64,000 nt of DNA from UBA3700 sp964478025 (lineage in GTDB: Bacteria > Bacillota > Clostridia > Christensenellales > UBA3700), in NCBI GenBank assembly GCA_964478025.1, contig CAYZGK010000002.1:152444-216443 (forward strand), given 5' to 3'. Under the pieces are notes generated by a model. It was not told where the DNA came from, searched no databases, and was given only the letters and a program-made list of their open reading frames with translations. A program made the translations under genes and the position numbers. Below, piece after piece: positions 63,609-64,000 of this stretch (position 1 is its first letter; each line of letters starts with the position of its first letter).

Positions 63609-63979
63609 TCCTTTCAACTCCTTTGTATACATTTAATAATGGCTTTACAGTAGTAAATAAATACTTATTACCAACTTCCTAAAAACAAACTTAAATCGCA
63701 ATTTTTACTATTGGCCTTATTTAAAAATATAATGTTCGCCATCACCGATTATAATAGCATAACCTATAAAAACAAAAAAAATATTCTTTAATCATAGAAT
63801 GTTTAAAATATTAATTAAAAATTGATTGTACAAGTCAAAGTAATAGCGGATGCTATTGTGCTCAATTATTTAACGAACTTAGTTATCCACAATTTTATTA
63901 TTTTGAGTTTTGTTATGTAATAAAAAAAAATAGGAGCTAATTTTGCTTAACTCCTAAATTTATTTAATTTTTAATTTAA
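63609..63979. other. Non-coding stretch at the window end
   Basis: No gene seen in 370 bases. It holds a minus-strand TATAAT (63748-63753) likely serving the zinc-ribbon gene, a small hairpin AATAGC/GCTATT (63842-63857), one perfect DnaA box TTATCCACA (63883-63891), and a terminator for the gene running in from the right. Confidence 0.5.
63931..63956 (-). terminator. Terminator of the truncated right-end gene
   Basis: Stem TAGGAG/CTCCTA with an inner TAA/TTA pairing, followed on the minus strand by a run of nine T (63922-63930). Confidence 0.75.
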
Positions 63980-64000
63980 TTATTTTGCTTCTTTAGCATA
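63980..64000 (-). CDS. C-terminal end of a truncated gene
   Basis: The last 21 bases read YAKEAK then TAA on the minus strand, 24 bp before a terminator, so a gene probably enters from the right. Too little remains to identify it; another minus frame (LKKQNN, stop) is also open. Confidence 0.4.
   Translation of the reverse strand, partial: YAKEAK

Noticed and set aside
63883..63891. Perfect DnaA box as a sign of a replication origin
   Set aside because: A single box without neighbours, dnaA or dnaN cannot support an origin.

Overview
This is an AT-rich (roughly 30% G+C by eye), gene-dense window from a low-GC Gram-positive bacterium, most likely an uncultured gut-type member of Bacillota (Clostridia-like). 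The evidence is strong AGGAG-type ribosome sites, lipobox signal peptides, TTGACA/TATAAT promoters, a Bacillota-style arginine pair, and many enzymes for host or plant glycans. I see no tRNA, rRNA, CRISPR array or transposase.

Layout. 1-0.75 kb is the 5' part of metY (homocysteine synthesis), with a double inverted-repeat operator in its promoter. 1.1-1.9 kb is a KilA-N protein. 2-7 kb is a lipoprotein/glycosidase operon: transglutaminase-like lipoprotein, AlkD-like repair protein, GH30 glycosidase. 7-8.6 kb holds a cation/proton antiporter and a PC4-like protein. 8.7-14.7 kb is a divergent pair, GH2 beta-galactosidase and GH2 beta-mannosidase, sharing a control region with direct repeats. 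14.7-19.9 kb is housekeeping: membrane M28 peptidase, C_GCAxxG protein, HU, argH, argG. 20-23.5 kb encodes two lipoproteins, one an alpha/beta hydrolase.

23.7-40.6 kb is a long, tightly packed leftward gene set whose first genes give a complete D-glucuronate route (UxaC, SDR fructuronate reductase, UxuA, KdgK, KDPG aldolase). It continues with three Gfo/Idh/MocA oxidoreductases, a sugar-phosphate-isomerase-like TIM barrel, a cupin, an (alpha/alpha)6 glycosidase-like protein and a GPH-family sugar transporter. A divergent AraC regulator sits at its head. The mix resembles oxidative (3-keto) deglycosylation systems feeding uronate breakdown and is one of the best candidates for new biology here.

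41.5-55.3 kb is an accessory region: an AlbA_2/ATPase regulator with eight 12-bp repeats upstream, a Phd/zeta toxin-antitoxin pair whose toxin appears internally deleted, a GH38 alpha-mannosidase, and a recC-recB-recD operon, unusual because Bacillota normally use AddAB. 55.4-64 kb has a membrane protein of unknown function, NAD synthetase with an N-terminal HTH-like extension plus a MazG protein, and a large membrane protein with InlB-type repeats and a C-terminal DUF6273/C-type-lectin-like domain. The codons of that last domain look like the variable region of a diversity-generating retroelement, and the gene has no ATG, only an ACG after a strong ribosome site. The window ends with a zinc-ribbon protein, a 370-bp non-coding stretch and the last codons of a truncated gene.
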